DNA of 64,000 nt. Origin: Plastoroseomonas hellenica. GTDB lineage: Bacteria; Pseudomonadota; Alphaproteobacteria; Acetobacterales; Acetobacteraceae. The notes beneath the pieces are model-generated. The model was not told the DNA's origin, searched no databases, and saw only the letters and a list, made by a program, of their open reading frames with translations. This document shows, piece by piece, positions 32,619-41,064 of the stretch (positions are counted from its first letter, which is position 1; each line of letters opens with the position of its first letter). The stretch covers positions 124,001 to 188,000 of the forward strand of contig NZ_JAAGBB010000002.1 in NCBI RefSeq assembly GCF_018129085.1. Direction: 5' to 3'. Both the position numbers and the translations under genes were made by a program.

Positions 32619-32656
32619 GAGCATTTGAGGTGAGCCCAAGCGAACGGAAAATGCTC
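32619..32656. repeat. Inverted repeat GAGCATTT...AAATGCTC
   Basis: Eight-base perfect arms (32619-32626 and 32649-32656) enclose a 22-base interior containing GAGGTGAGCCC. It lies directly beside the family 3 repeat in the same gap. It looks like a separate short palindromic repeat unit; no second copy is seen in this window. Confidence 0.5.
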
Positions 32657-32693
32657 TCCGCAGGCACCGTGGCCGCGGCAAGACCCTGAAACG

Positions 32694-32723
32694 AAAAACG
32701 CCGGCCATGAAGACCGGCGCTTT
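32694..32723 (-). terminator. Rho-independent terminator downstream of the alpha/beta hydrolase gene
   Basis: Read on the minus strand, AAAGCGCCGG pairs over 10 positions with CCGGCGTTTT (one G-T) around a 9-base loop, and the stem runs into a T-run. It lies 21 bases downstream of the hydrolase stop at 32745, in the right orientation to end that transcript. Confidence 0.75.
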
Positions 32724-32744
32724 CAACGGCTTACGCCGCGTTCT

Positions 32745-33413
32745 TCAGTCGGCGGCGAGCGCCATGCGGTTGCGGTTTAGCGCGGTCATGACATGGTCCT
32801 CGACCGCATCGGCCACCTGGGCGGTGCCTTCGGGGTTGAAGACATGACCGGCGCCGGGCAGCACCCGGTAGTCGAGCTTGATGCCCTTCTGGGTATTGAG
32901 CTTGTCGACCAGCTTCCGGACGCTCGCTTCCGGCACCAGTTCGTCGTCGGCGCCATGGAACATCAGGCCGTTGCAGGGACAGGGCGCCAGGAAGCCGAAA
33001 TCATAGTGGCTCGCCGGCGCGCTGATCGAGACGAAGCCGCCCATCTCCGGCCGGCGCATCAGCAACTGCATGCCGACATAGGCGCCGAAGGAATAGCCCG
33101 CGACCCAGAGCGAGGACGCGCTGGGGTTCACGGCCTGGAGGAAGTCGAGCCCCGCCGCCGCATCGCTGATCTCACCGATGCCGCCGTCATAACGGCCCTG
33201 GCTGCGGCCGACGCCGCGGAAGTTGAAGCGCAGCGTGGAGAAGCCCATCGCCTGGAAGCGCTGATACAGCGCATGGACGACGCGGTTGTTCATGGTCCCG
33301 CCGTGCAGCGGGTGGGGGTGCAGGATGAGAGCGACCGGGGCATTGGCCCGCTTGGCGTGGTGGTAGCGGCCCTCGAGCCGCCCATCGGGCCCTGCGAACA
33401 TGACTTCAGGCAT
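32745..33413 (-). CDS. Alpha/beta hydrolase (COG2945-type)
   Basis: This 222-residue hydrolase of the dienelactone-hydrolase-like group has HPHPLHGGTM (32-41, oxyanion region), the nucleophile S108 in GYSFGAYVG, a likely acid in HGADDELVP (about 157) and the base H190 in PGAGHVF. Family members are often annotated as general carboxylesterases with no defined substrate. The ATG at 33413 was chosen because MPEVMFAGPDGRLEG is the family start. A clear terminator follows. The gene is divergent from the IscR-like regulator across a 504-base gap. Confidence 0.9.
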   Translation of the reverse strand: MPEVMFAGPDGRLEGRYHHAKRANAPVALILHPHPLHGGTMNNRVVHALYQRFQAMGFSTLRFNFRGVGRSQGRYDGGIGEISDAAAGLDFLQAVNPSASSLWVAGYSFGAYVGMQLLMRRPEMGGFVSISAPASHYDFGFLAPCPCNGLMFHGADDELVPEASVRKLVDKLNTQKGIKLDYRVLPGAGHVFNPEGTAQVADAVEDHVMTALNRNRMALAAD

Positions 33414-33917
33414 CGCTCTCTTGCGTCCTTTGCTTGGGCATCCGGCGGTCTCCGCCACGCGGTCGGGCTGGGGGCCCGACGGCGCGGCGGCGGCCCGCCG
33501 GCCGCCTGTTCAGGAACCCTGTCGTCAGATCGCCGCCGCTACGCCCGCGCCACCGCTTCCGGTGAGCGCAACCCGCCCCTGCATCCGGCGGCAATTGACC
33601 GGCCTGATCGCGAACAATAGCATCCGGCCGCTTCTGAACGGCCTTCGCCAAAGGTGCCGGTTGAGCCGATGCGGATTGCACGGAGGCTCGGTCGGCGATC
33701 GGTCGCGATGATCTCGAGGCGGTGGCCGGTCAGCTCTGGTTCGATCGGGCGGGGTAGGCGAAGAATAACGTCCCAGGGTGGGTTCCGGCCCCCCGGGAGC
33801 GCGAAATATACGGAGGGGATAGGCTTTTTCCTACCGAAATCCGGGCATAGCCCCCATGTGAACATGGCTGGTCCGGAAATTTCGCAACAAAGGCGTCTCG
33901 CGAAGGTTGAGCGGACA
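33414..33917. other. 504-bp divergent intergenic region upstream of the Fe-S operon
   Basis: No convincing gene is seen. The part nearest the regulator is AT-richer than its surroundings and contains CCATGT-GA-ACATGG (33854-33867), a perfect 6-bp-arm palindrome 50 bases before the IscR-like start, and GGATAGG-CTTTTTC-CTACC near 33818. Either could be part of the promoter/operator of the Fe-S operon. I do not see a clear IscR type 1 or type 2 site. Confidence 0.45.
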
Positions 33918-34424
33918 ATGAGGCTTTCGACCCGGAGTCGCTACGCGGTGATGGCCATGGCCGACTTGGCGGCCCGCGGCGGAGCGCCTTGCGGCCCCCG
34001 CGGCGGCGCGCCCTGTGGCATCGAGCGGCCGGTTTCGCTGACCGAGATCGCCGGCGCCCAGCTTCTTTCGCTGGCCTATCTGGAACAGCTTTTCGGCCGT
34101 CTCCGCCGCGCCGGGCTGGTGGCCTCGGCGCGCGGGCCGGGCGGCGGCTACCGGCTGGCCCGGCCGGCCGCCGAAATCGGGATCGGGGAGATCGTGGAAG
34201 CGGTGGACGAGCCGATCGCTGCGACCCGCTGCGACGATGGCGGGCCGGGCTGCCTCGCCGGCGAACGCTGCCTGACGCACGACCTCTGGGCCGAGCTCGG
34301 CGAGCAGATCCGGCTCTTTCTCTGCGGCGTCACGCTCGCTGATGTGGTGGCGGGCGACGTGCGCGGCCGGGCCATCGCGCCGCGCATCTGCGAAGCCGCA
34401 CGTCGCGCGGGGAGCGCGGATTAA
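33918..34424 (+). CDS. iscR: Rrf2-family, IscR-like Fe-S regulator with an 8-residue tandem repeat
   Basis: This 168-residue winged-helix regulator is of the IscR type (MRLSTRSRYAVMAM, SLAYLEQLFGRLRRAGLV, RGPGGGYRLARP). The [2Fe-2S]-binding set is CDDGGPGCLAGERCLTH, giving three Cys and a His in the IscR arrangement, with one extra residue between the first two Cys relative to Escherichia coli IscR. Unusually, residues 20-35 are a tandem repeat, RGGAPCGP-RGGAPCGI, inserted before the recognition helix and adding two Cys. It heads the desulfurase/ferredoxin/mnmA operon and presumably represses it when clusters are sufficient. Confidence 0.92.
   Translation: MRLSTRSRYAVMAMADLAARGGAPCGPRGGAPCGIERPVSLTEIAGAQLLSLAYLEQLFGRLRRAGLVASARGPGGGYRLARPAAEIGIGEIVEAVDEPIAATRCDDGGPGCLAGERCLTHDLWAELGEQIRLFLCGVTLADVVAGDVRGRAIAPRICEAARRAGSAD
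33975..34022 (+). repeat. 24-bp tandem duplication inside the IscR-like gene
   Basis: Two adjacent 24-base units (33975-33998 and 33999-34022) encode RGGAPCGP and RGGAPCGI. They differ at a few positions, mainly third codon bases, so this is an old in-frame duplication kept at protein level. Confidence 0.75.
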
Positions 34425-34448
34425 ACCTATGCGCCGCGGGAGTGCCGA

Positions 34449-35513
34449 TTGAGCTATCTCGACGCGAACGCCACCGAGCCGCTGCGGCCCGAGGCGCGGG
34501 CAGCGGCGATCGCGGCGCTCGACCTAGCCGGCAATCCTTCCTCGGTCCATGCCGAGGGCCGCGCCGCGCGGCGGGTGCTGGAAGCTGCGCGGGAGGCGAT
34601 TGCGCGTCGCTTCGGACCCGGGGCCGTGGTCTTCACCGCCGGCGGCACCGAGGCCAACGCGCTGGCGATCCGCGGGCTCGCGGCCGGGCGGCGGGTGCTG
34701 GTCGGCGCCACCGAACACCCGGCGGTGCTGGCGGCGGCGACCGGGGGCGTCACGCTGCCCGTCGATGGACGCGGCATCATCGCGCTGGAGGCGCTGGAGG
34801 CCGCGCTACTGGAGGGGCCGGCGCTGGTCTGCCTGATGGCCGCGAACAATGAGACCGGCGTGCTGCACCCGATCGCCGAGGCGGCGGCGCTCTGCCGCGA
34901 CGCCGGGGCGCTGCTGCATGTTGATGCGGTGCAGGCCGCCGGCCGGGTGACGCTGCCCGAGGCCGGCGACAGCCTGGCGCTCTCCGGCCACAAGCTCGGC
35001 GGCCCCAAGGGCGCGGGCGCGCTGCTGCTGCGCGGCGGGCTGGAGCCCGCGCCGCTGATCGCCGGCGGCGGCCAGGAGCGCGGGCGCCGCGGCGGCACCG
35101 AACCGCTGCCGGCGATCGCCGGCATGGCGGCGGCGGCCGAGGCGCCAATGCCGGATCTCGCGCCGCTCCGCGATGCGCTGGAGGCTCGCCTGCGTATCAT
35201 CGCGCCCGAGATCGTCATCGCCGGCGACGGCGCACCGCGCCTGCCCAATACATCCTGCATCGCACTGCCCGGGGCGGCCGCCGAGACGCAGGTGATCGCG
35301 CTCGACCTGGCGGGCGTCCGGGTCTCGGCCGGCGCCGCCTGCTCCTCCGGGAAGGTCGCGCGGTCGCATGTGCTGGCGGCGATGGGCTGGGGGGAGCTGG
35401 CGGGCTGCGCCATCCGCGTCTCGCTGCCCTGGAACGCGACCGCGGAGGATGTGGAGCGCTTCGTCGAAGCCTGGGCCGCCATGCGTGCCCGCCTCTCGCG
35501 CCGCGCGGCATAA
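34449..35513 (+). CDS. Cysteine desulfurase family protein (NifS-like), short paralogue
   Basis: This 354-residue PLP enzyme removes sulfur from cysteine as a persulfide. K182 in LSGHKLGGPKG binds PLP and C298 in SAGAACSSGK is the persulfide Cys. It starts with TTG (SYLDANATEPLRPEA); the only nearby upstream ATG runs into a stop in another frame. It is about 40 residues shorter than the next gene and lacks the usual N-terminal extension. It is the first of two adjacent desulfurases in this operon; the pair are clearly diverged, so this is not a recent duplication. Confidence 0.92.
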   Translation: MSYLDANATEPLRPEARAAAIAALDLAGNPSSVHAEGRAARRVLEAAREAIARRFGPGAVVFTAGGTEANALAIRGLAAGRRVLVGATEHPAVLAAATGGVTLPVDGRGIIALEALEAALLEGPALVCLMAANNETGVLHPIAEAAALCRDAGALLHVDAVQAAGRVTLPEAGDSLALSGHKLGGPKGAGALLLRGGLEPAPLIAGGGQERGRRGGTEPLPAIAGMAAAAEAPMPDLAPLRDALEARLRIIAPEIVIAGDGAPRLPNTSCIALPGAAAETQVIALDLAGVRVSAGAACSSGKVARSHVLAAMGWGELAGCAIRVSLPWNATAEDVERFVEAWAAMRARLSRRAA

Positions 35514-35531
35514 AGACCCATCTTCAGGGCC

Positions 35532-36713
35532 ATGACGCGCCCGAACCGCCCGATTTACCTCGACAACCACGCGACGACGCCGGTCGATCCCCGCGTGCTG
35601 GCGGCGATGCGGCCCTGGTGGGAGGAGAATTTTTCCAATCCCGCCAGCATCGAGCATGTGATGGGCCGCGCCGCCGAGGCCGCCGTGGAAGAAGCCCGCG
35701 CTGATGTCGCGGCGCTGATCGGCGCCGAGGCGCGGGAGATCGTGCTGACCTCGGGCGCCACCGAATCGAACAACCTGGCGATCAAGGGCGCCGCGCGTTT
35801 CGCGGCGGCGCAGGAGAGCCCGCGCCGCCGCGTCGTGACCGTCGCGACCGAACACAAATGCGTCCTGGAAAGCGTGAAGAGCCTGGCTGCCGAGGGCTTC
35901 GAGCCGGTGATCCTGCCGGTGCAGGCGAGCGGGCTGCTCGACCTCGACGCGTTGCGCGCGGTGGTGGACGAAGGGACGCTGTTGGTCTCGGTCATGGCTG
36001 TCAACAACGAGATCGGGGTGGTGCAGGACCTCGCCGCGATCGGCGCCATCGCCCGCGCCGCGGGCGCGTTGTTCCACACCGACGCGGCCCAGGCCGCCGG
36101 GCGTGTCCCGCTCGACGTCAATGCCATCCAGGCCGATCTGCTCTCGCTCTCCGGGCATAAGATCTATGGGCCGAAGGGGATCGGGGCGCTTTATGTCCGG
36201 CGCCGGCCGCGGGCCCGCATCGCGCCGCTGCTCTCGGGCGGCGGGCAGGAGCGGGGGCTCCGCTCCGGCACCCTGCCGGCGCCGCTGGTGGTGGGCCTGG
36301 GCGAGGCGGCCCGGATCGCGGCCAGCGAGGGCACGCTCGATGCCGGGCGCATCGCCGGGCAGCGCGACCGGCTTCTGGCCGCGCTCCAGGCAGGCGTGCC
36401 GGGCCTCGTGGTCAATGGCGATGCCGAGCGGCGGGTCGGCGGCAACCTCAACCTGACCTTTCCGGGCGCGGTTGATGCCCAGGCGATCATGGCGGCGGTG
36501 CCGGAGGTCTGCGTCTCGACCGGATCGGCCTGTTCCTCGGCCGAGATCGAGCCTTCCTACGTGCTCAAGGCGCTCGGCCTGCCGGAGGACCGGGCCAGAG
36601 CGACCTTGCGTATCGGGATCGGGCGCTTTACCTCGCCTGCCGATGTGGACCAGGCCGCCGCCCTGCTGGCGGAGGCCTGGCAGCAGGCTGCCTCGGGACA
36701 GACGGAGCGATAG
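35532..36713 (+). CDS. iscS: Cysteine desulfurase, IscS type
   Basis: This 393-residue PLP-dependent desulfurase matches IscS closely: [22 protein letters not shown] Lys K210 in [11 protein letters not shown], and the active-site Cys C334 in [21 protein letters not shown]. It supplies sulfur for Fe-S assembly and, given mnmA nearby, for tRNA 2-thiouridine. No iscU scaffold or chaperone genes are in the window; they may be elsewhere (for example a suf system). Confidence 0.94.
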   Translation: MTRPNRPIYLDNHATTPVDPRVLAAMRPWWEENFSNPASIEHVMGRAAEAAVEEARADVAALIGAEAREIVLTSGATESNNLAIKGAARFAAAQESPRRRVVTVATEHKCVLESVKSLAAEGFEPVILPVQASGLLDLDALRAVVDEGTLLVSVMAVNNEIGVVQDLAAIGAIARAAGALFHTDAAQAAGRVPLDVNAIQADLLSLSGHKIYGPKGIGALYVRRRPRARIAPLLSGGGQERGLRSGTLPAPLVVGLGEAARIAASEGTLDAGRIAGQRDRLLAALQAGVPGLVVNGDAERRVGGNLNLTFPGAVDAQAIMAAVPEVCVSTGSACSSAEIEPSYVLKALGLPEDRARATLRIGIGRFTSPADVDQAAALLAEAWQQAASGQTER

Positions 36714-36721
36714 GGCCCTTC

Positions 36722-37051
36722 ATGCCGAAGATGGTTTTCGTGGAGCGTGACGGCACGCGGCGCGAGGTGGATGCGCCGAACGGGCTTTCGGTGCTGGAGA
36801 TCGCGCACAAGCACGGCATCGATATCGAGGGCGCCTGCGAGGGCAGCCTCGCCTGTTCGACCTGCCATGTGATCGTCGAGCCCGGCTGGTTCGGCAAGCT
36901 GGTGAAGCCGACCGAGGACGAGGAGGACATGCTCGACCTCGCCTTCGACCTGCAGGAGACCTCGCGGCTCGGCTGCCAGCTCATCATGACCGATGCGCTG
37001 GACGGGCTGGTGGTGAAGCTGCCATCCGGCACCCGCAACGCGGGGGGATGA
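36722..37051 (+). CDS. fdx: [2Fe-2S] ferredoxin, Isc/adrenodoxin type
   Basis: This 109-residue electron carrier binds a [2Fe-2S] cluster through C39, C45, C48 and C85 ([10 protein letters not shown]...GC), the CX5CX2CX36C spacing of Isc-type ferredoxin. In this setting it would donate electrons for cluster assembly. It follows iscS by 8 bases and its stop overlaps the TenA-like start (ATGA). Confidence 0.95.
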   Translation: MPKMVFVERDGTRREVDAPNGLSVLEIAHKHGIDIEGACEGSLACSTCHVIVEPGWFGKLVKPTEDEEDMLDLAFDLQETSRLGCQLIMTDALDGLVVKLPSGTRNAGG

Positions 37052-37761
37052 GAGCCCGTATGGCCATGGATCTCGACTGGCGGAGTTTTGGGCGTGAGGG
37101 CGGCCTGTTCCGGCGCCTGCGCGGCGCCGCCGGCGAGGCCTGGGGCGGCTATACGTGGCATCCTTTCGTGCGCGGGCTCTCCGACGGCATGCTGCCGCTG
37201 CCCGCCTTCCGCCATTACCTGATCCAGGACTACCTGTTCCTGATCCATTTCGCGCGTGCCAAGGCGCTGGCGGTGGTGAAGGGCGAGAGCCTCGCCGCCA
37301 TGCGTGACAAGGCGAAGGCGGTGCTGGCGATCCTCGACGAGACGAAGCTCCATCTGCAGTACTGCGCGGAATGGGGCCTCGACGAGGCCGCGGTGATCGC
37401 GACGCCGGAAACGGCGGAGACCGTCTCCTACACGCGCTGGGTGCTGGATCGCGGGCTCGCCGGCGACATCCTCGACCTGGAGGTGGCGCTCGCCCCCTGC
37501 ACGGTCGGCTATGGCGAGGTGGCGCTGCGCATCCTGGCCGACCCTGCGCGCCTTCGCGACGGCAATGCCTATGAGAGCTGGATCGCGGCCTATTCATCCC
37601 CGGACTACCAGGCGATGGCGCGCGCCGCGGCGCAGCGGATCGACGCGCTCGGCGACAGCCATGGCGGCGAGGCACGTTTCGCGCGGCTGGCCGCGGATTT
37701 CGCGGAAGCCGCGCGGCTGGAGCAGCGCTTCTGGCAGCAGGGGCTGGACGTCGCGCGATGA
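37048..37761 (+). CDS. tenA: TenA-family protein (thiaminase II-like)
   Basis: This 237-residue helical protein is of the TenA/thiaminase II group, which hydrolyses aminopyrimidine thiamine breakdown products for salvage. The likely catalytic Cys is C151 in [11 protein letters not shown]61 in [15 protein letters not shown] and the Glu in LEQRFWQQG match the other active-site positions. It is translationally coupled to ferredoxin and mnmA by 4-base overlaps. Its place in an Fe-S/thiolation operon is unusual; a link through sulfur or thiamine demand is a guess. Confidence 0.88.
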   Translation: MRARMAMDLDWRSFGREGGLFRRLRGAAGEAWGGYTWHPFVRGLSDGMLPLPAFRHYLIQDYLFLIHFARAKALAVVKGESLAAMRDKAKAVLAILDETKLHLQYCAEWGLDEAAVIATPETAETVSYTRWVLDRGLAGDILDLEVALAPCTVGYGEVALRILADPARLRDGNAYESWIAAYSSPDYQAMARAAAQRIDALGDSHGGEARFARLAADFAEAARLEQRFWQQGLDVAR

Positions 37762-38846
37762 GGATTCTTGTCGCCATGTCGGGCGGGGTCGACAGCTCGG
37801 TGGTCGCCGGGCTGATGGCCGAGGCCGGGCATGAGGTGATCGGCGCGACCTTGCAGCTCTACGACCACGGCGCCGCGACGTCGCGCAAGGGCGCTTGCTG
37901 CGCGGGGCAGGATATCCTGGATGCGCGGCGCGTCGCCGACCGGCTCGGCATCGCGCATTACGTGCTGGATCGCGAGAACCGCTTCCGCGACGCGGTGATG
38001 CGCGACTTCGCCGACAGCTACGCGCGCGGCGAAACGCCGATCCCTTGCGTGCGCTGCAATCAGACGGTGAAGTTCACCGACCTGGTCGATCTCGCCCGCG
38101 ATCTCGGCTGCGAGGCGCTGGCGACCGGTCACTACGCGCGCCGCATCGACACGCCGGAGGGGCCGGCGCTGCTGCGCGCCGCCGATCCGGTGCGCGACCA
38201 GAGCTACTTCCTCTTTGCGACGACGCGCGAACAGCTCGCCTTCACGCGTTTCCCGCTCGGCGAGATGCCGGACAAGGCGGCGGTGCGCGCCGTCGCGGCG
38301 CGGCTCGGCCTTGGGGTCGCGGAGAAGCCGGATAGCCAGGACATCTGCTTCGTGCCGCAGGGCAGCTATGCCGATGTGGTGGCGAAGCTCCGCCCGGATG
38401 CCGCGGCGCCCGGCGAGATCGTCGATGCGGAGGGCCGGGTGCGCGGCACCCACAAGGGCATCGCGCACTACACGGTGGGGCAGGGCCGCGGCCTCGGCAT
38501 CGCGGTCGCCGATGGTGAAGAGCGGCTCTATGTCGCCGCCGTCGATGCGCCGCGCCGGCGCATCACCGTCGCACCCCGCACCGCGCTGCCGGTGACCGAT
38601 GCCCGCGCCGGCGAGGCCAATTGGCTGGTGACGCCGCCCGCCGCACCGGTCCGCGCACAGATAAAACTGCGCGCGCGGGAAGTGCCGCAGCCCGCGACCA
38701 TCGCCTGGGACGCTGCGGCGGGCGAGATCGCGATCGCGCTCGACGCGCCGGGCATCGTCGCACCCGGCCAGGCGGCGGTGATCTATGATGGGGACCGCGT
38801 GCTCGGCGGCGGCTTCCTCAGGGCCCGGCTGGCGCGGGCGGCCTGA
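37758..38846 (+). CDS. mnmA: tRNA-specific 2-thiouridylase
   Basis: This 362-residue enzyme adds sulfur to U34 of tRNA-Glu, -Gln and -Lys. The ATP-binding PP-loop is SGGVDSS (8-14). The two catalytic Cys are C97 in IPCVRCN and C197 in SQDICFVP, equivalent to C102 and C199 in Escherichia coli. GQGRGLGIA and the C-terminal beta-barrel are present. It overlaps the TenA-like gene by 4 bases, so persulfide supply from the upstream desulfurases and its use are in one transcript. Confidence 0.96.
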   Translation: MRILVAMSGGVDSSVVAGLMAEAGHEVIGATLQLYDHGAATSRKGACCAGQDILDARRVADRLGIAHYVLDRENRFRDAVMRDFADSYARGETPIPCVRCNQTVKFTDLVDLARDLGCEALATGHYARRIDTPEGPALLRAADPVRDQSYFLFATTREQLAFTRFPLGEMPDKAAVRAVAARLGLGVAEKPDSQDICFVPQGSYADVVAKLRPDAAAPGEIVDAEGRVRGTHKGIAHYTVGQGRGLGIAVADGEERLYVAAVDAPRRRITVAPRTALPVTDARAGEANWLVTPPAAPVRAQIKLRAREVPQPATIAWDAAAGEIAIALDAPGIVAPGQAAVIYDGDRVLGGGFLRARLARAA

Positions 38847-38872
38847 GGGTTCCGAAAAAGCGCCTGATACGA

Positions 38873-38900
38873 TTGACAGGAGGGGCGCCGGGGCTCTACT
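38873..38900 (+). promoter_or_regulatory. Sigma-70-like promoter of the tRNA-Met gene
   Basis: TTGACA (38873-38878) and TCTACT (38895-38900) are separated by 16 bases, and the tRNA begins 14 bases after the -10. The -35 is a perfect match to the consensus. Confidence 0.65.
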
Positions 38901-38913
38901 CCGCGCCCTCCAT

Positions 38914-38990
38914 GGCGGTGTAGCTCAGCTGGTTAGAGCACGGCACTCATAATGCCGGGGTCGGCGGTTCAAGTCCGCCCGCCGCTACCA
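38914..38990 (+). tRNA. tRNA-Met (CAT anticodon), elongator type
   Basis: This 77-base cloverleaf starts GGCGGTGTAGCTCAG and ends with an encoded CCA. The anticodon arm is CGGCA-CTCATAA-TGCCG with CAT; the T arm is GGCGG-TTCAAGT-CCGCC. The acceptor stem has a G1-U72 wobble typical of alphaproteobacterial elongator tRNA-Met. It lacks the three G-C pairs of an initiator tRNA. A tRNA-Ile with a lysidine-modified CAT is the alternative but less like this sequence. Confidence 0.95.
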
Positions 38991-39133
38991 TGGATCCCAA
39001 TCCCCGATATCGAAGTGACGGCGAGCAGGACCCTCAGCGGCCTGTCAGGCGTCCCGACAGCATGGACGAGCCCCTTCCGGCGCGGCGCCCGCACAGGCAA
39101 GATGTTACGGAAGCGGCACGCAAGGGACCGGCC

Positions 39134-39874
39134 ATGGCGACGAGGGCCTATCAAGGCAGCAGCACGGAGCGGCGCCCGGGACGCATGGAGCGGATCCTGC
39201 CCTGGATCTTCCTCCTCACCGGGTTGGGGCTGTTGGGCGGGGCGGGCTTCGCCGCCTGGTCGGAGATCAGCTTCCGCGGCGTGGCGGCGGAGACGGATGG
39301 GCGTGTGGTGGAATTGCGGCCCAGCACCAGCCGCGACCGGGACGGGCGGGTCTCCACCACTTATGCGGCCGTCTTCACCTTCACCCTGCCCGATGGCTGG
39401 GTGGTGCGGGTGCCGTCGGGGACCTCCTCCAACCCGCCGTGCTGCTCGGTGGGGGAGGTGGTGCGCGTTCGCTATGACCCGCAGCGGCCGGAGCGGGCGC
39501 AGATGGTCGGCTTTCTGTCGAGCTGGCTGGTGACGTTCATTCTGGGCGCGCTCGGCGTGGTGTTCACCGGCGTCGGCTTCGGCACGCGGGCGCTGTTCGG
39601 CAGCAGGTCGAAGGGCGTCGGCCTGCCATGGGTCGAAGTGCCCTTGGCGGGGCTGCGGCGAGATTCCTCGCCCTCCGGGCCGCGTTGGGTGGTGCAGGCG
39701 CGATGGACGGACCCGCGGAGCGGCGCATCGCGGCTGTTCGAGAGTGAGCCACTGCCCTTCGACCCGGTGCCGCAGATGCAGAACATGCGGGCGGTACAGG
39801 TCCGCTTCGACCCGGCGCAGCCGCAAGGGGAGTACCAGATGGACCTGTCCTTCCTGGAGGAGCCCGCCGTCTGA
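39134..39874 (+). CDS. DUF3592-type membrane protein
   Basis: This protein of about 246 residues has two membrane spans (about 21-41 and 131-153) with a small beta domain between them (AAETDGRVVELRPSTSRDRDGRVSTTYAAVFTFTLPDGWVVRV, GEVVRVRYDPQRPERAQM) that matches the DUF3592 pattern. The second soluble part repeats a related pattern (QVRFDPAQPQGEYQMD). I chose the ATG at 39134; the frame is open up to the tRNA end, but that part looks non-native. The function is unknown. Confidence 0.8.
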   Translation: MATRAYQGSSTERRPGRMERILPWIFLLTGLGLLGGAGFAAWSEISFRGVAAETDGRVVELRPSTSRDRDGRVSTTYAAVFTFTLPDGWVVRVPSGTSSNPPCCSVGEVVRVRYDPQRPERAQMVGFLSSWLVTFILGALGVVFTGVGFGTRALFGSRSKGVGLPWVEVPLAGLRRDSSPSGPRWVVQARWTDPRSGASRLFESEPLPFDPVPQMQNMRAVQVRFDPAQPQGEYQMDLSFLEEPAV

Positions 39875-39876
39875 AA

Positions 39877-39898
39877 CGGCGCCGCGCCTCCGGCGCCG
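39877..39898. terminator. Hairpin between convergent genes (weak terminator candidate)
   Basis: CGGCGCC (39877-39883) pairs with GGCGCCG (39892-39898) across an 8-base loop, between the stops of the DUF3592 gene and the LacI-family gene. There is no T-run on either strand, so termination is uncertain. Confidence 0.35.
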
Positions 39899-39903
39899 GG
39901 TGA

Positions 39904-40908
39904 TCAGCCGCTCTCGCGGAGGATCAGCTCGAACCCGACATCGACCCGGCGCGGCCCGGACGGGTCCAGCACCAGCCGGGCGGCCGCCTGGCCGATCGTC
40001 GTGCCGTGTACGCGGATGGTGCTCAGCCGCGGCGTGGTGAGCTGGCCCATCTCCAGATCGCCAAGCCCGACCACGGCGACGTCCTGTGCGCTGGCCGGCC
40101 CGCTCCGCGCCAGCCCGGCATCCCTGAGCGCTGCCAGCAGGCCGATCGCCAGCGCATCATTGGCCGCGAAGACGCCATCGACGCCCGCGAGGTCGGGCAG
40201 GGCGCCGGTACCGGCCATGGCGCTCCGGTCCAGGAACAGGCGTCGCGGCTCGGGGAGGCCGAGTTCGAGCGCCGCTGCGCGGAAGCCGTCCCAGCGCCGG
40301 CCGGCACGCGAATCCGGGCCGCCGATGAAGGCGAGGCTGCGGCGGCCCGCCGCGGCCAGGTGGCGCGCCACGGCATCGCCCGCCGCATGGTTGTCGAAGC
40401 CGGCGACCGCGTCGATCGGCGCCGCCGGCAGGTCCCACATCTCGACGACCGGGATGCGGGCGCGCCGCAGCATCGCGGCCCCCGCCTCGGTCGCCGGCGA
40501 TCCGATCAGCATCAGCGCTTCCGGACGCCGGGCGAGCAGCGCCATCAGCAGCCGGTCCTCCCGCACGGGATCGTAGTTCGACTGCGCCAGGATGACCGCG
40601 AAGCCCAAGGGCTCCAGCACGTCCGACAGGCCCTGGACGGTGTCGGCGAAGATGGAATTGGCGATGGTCGGCACGATGACGGCGACCGAATTGGTGCGCG
40701 CGCTGGCGAGTGACCCCGCGACCAGGTTCGGGATGTAGCCCAGCTCCTGCATCGCCGCCTCGACCCGTTTCCGGGTGTGGGGTTTGACGAGGCCCGGCAG
40801 GCGGACGACGCGGCTGACCGTGATGGGGGAGACACCGGCCAGCGCCGCCACCTGGGTCAGGGTCGGCGCGGCGGGGCGCGGCGATTCGGGGCGGCGGTCG
40901 GACGGCAT
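39904..40908 (-). CDS. LacI-family transcriptional regulator
   Basis: This 334-residue regulator has an N-terminal helix-turn-helix (about 16-36, LTQVAALAGVSPITVSRVVRLPGLV), a hinge ending at ELGYIPNLVA, and a sugar-binding-type effector domain (SVAVIVPTIANSIFADTVQGLSDVLEPLG). It is divergent from the PhyH/MFS/TIM-barrel operon, and two overlapping palindromes typical of LacI operators (40980-41009) lie in between. It therefore most likely controls that operon in response to a small sugar-like or related ligand. Confidence 0.94.
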   Translation of the reverse strand: MPSDRRPESPRPAAPTLTQVAALAGVSPITVSRVVRLPGLVKPHTRKRVEAAMQELGYIPNLVAGSLASARTNSVAVIVPTIANSIFADTVQGLSDVLEPLGFAVILAQSNYDPVREDRLLMALLARRPEALMLIGSPATEAGAAMLRRARIPVVEMWDLPAAPIDAVAGFDNHAAGDAVARHLAAAGRRSLAFIGGPDSRAGRRWDGFRAAALELGLPEPRRLFLDRSAMAGTGALPDLAGVDGVFAANDALAIGLLAALRDAGLARSGPASAQDVAVVGLGDLEMGQLTTPRLSTIRVHGTTIGQAAARLVLDPSGPRRVDVGFELILRESG

Positions 40909-40979
40909 CGGACGCCCAGCCTAGTTCATTTTCGCGGCAAGTGGCCGGGGAGGGCGCTGATTCCATTTGCGCCCGGCGT

Positions 40980-41009
40980 ATGACAGCGCAATCATGACAG
41001 CGCTATCAT
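40980..41009. promoter_or_regulatory. Two overlapping LacI-type operators
   Basis: ATGACAGCGCAATCAT (40980-40995) and ATGACAGCGCTATCAT (40994-41009) share the form ATGAnnGCGCnnTCAT, the central-GC palindrome usual for LacI-family repressors. The centres are 14 bp apart, in the divergent gap of the LacI gene and the PhyH operon. Confidence 0.7.
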
Positions 41010-41064
41010 TTGTCGGCGAGCCTCGGAAACAGGGTTTCCGGGCTGGGGAGAGGGAGGAACGCGA

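Noticed and set aside
33400-33711. Small open frames in the 504-base gap before the Fe-S operon
   Set aside because: They lack ribosome-binding sites, conserved motifs and sensible composition.
38847-38913. Idea that mnmA and tRNA-Met are functionally linked by adjacency
   Set aside because: MnmA thiolates U34 of Glu, Gln and Lys tRNAs, not Met, and the tRNA has its own promoter.
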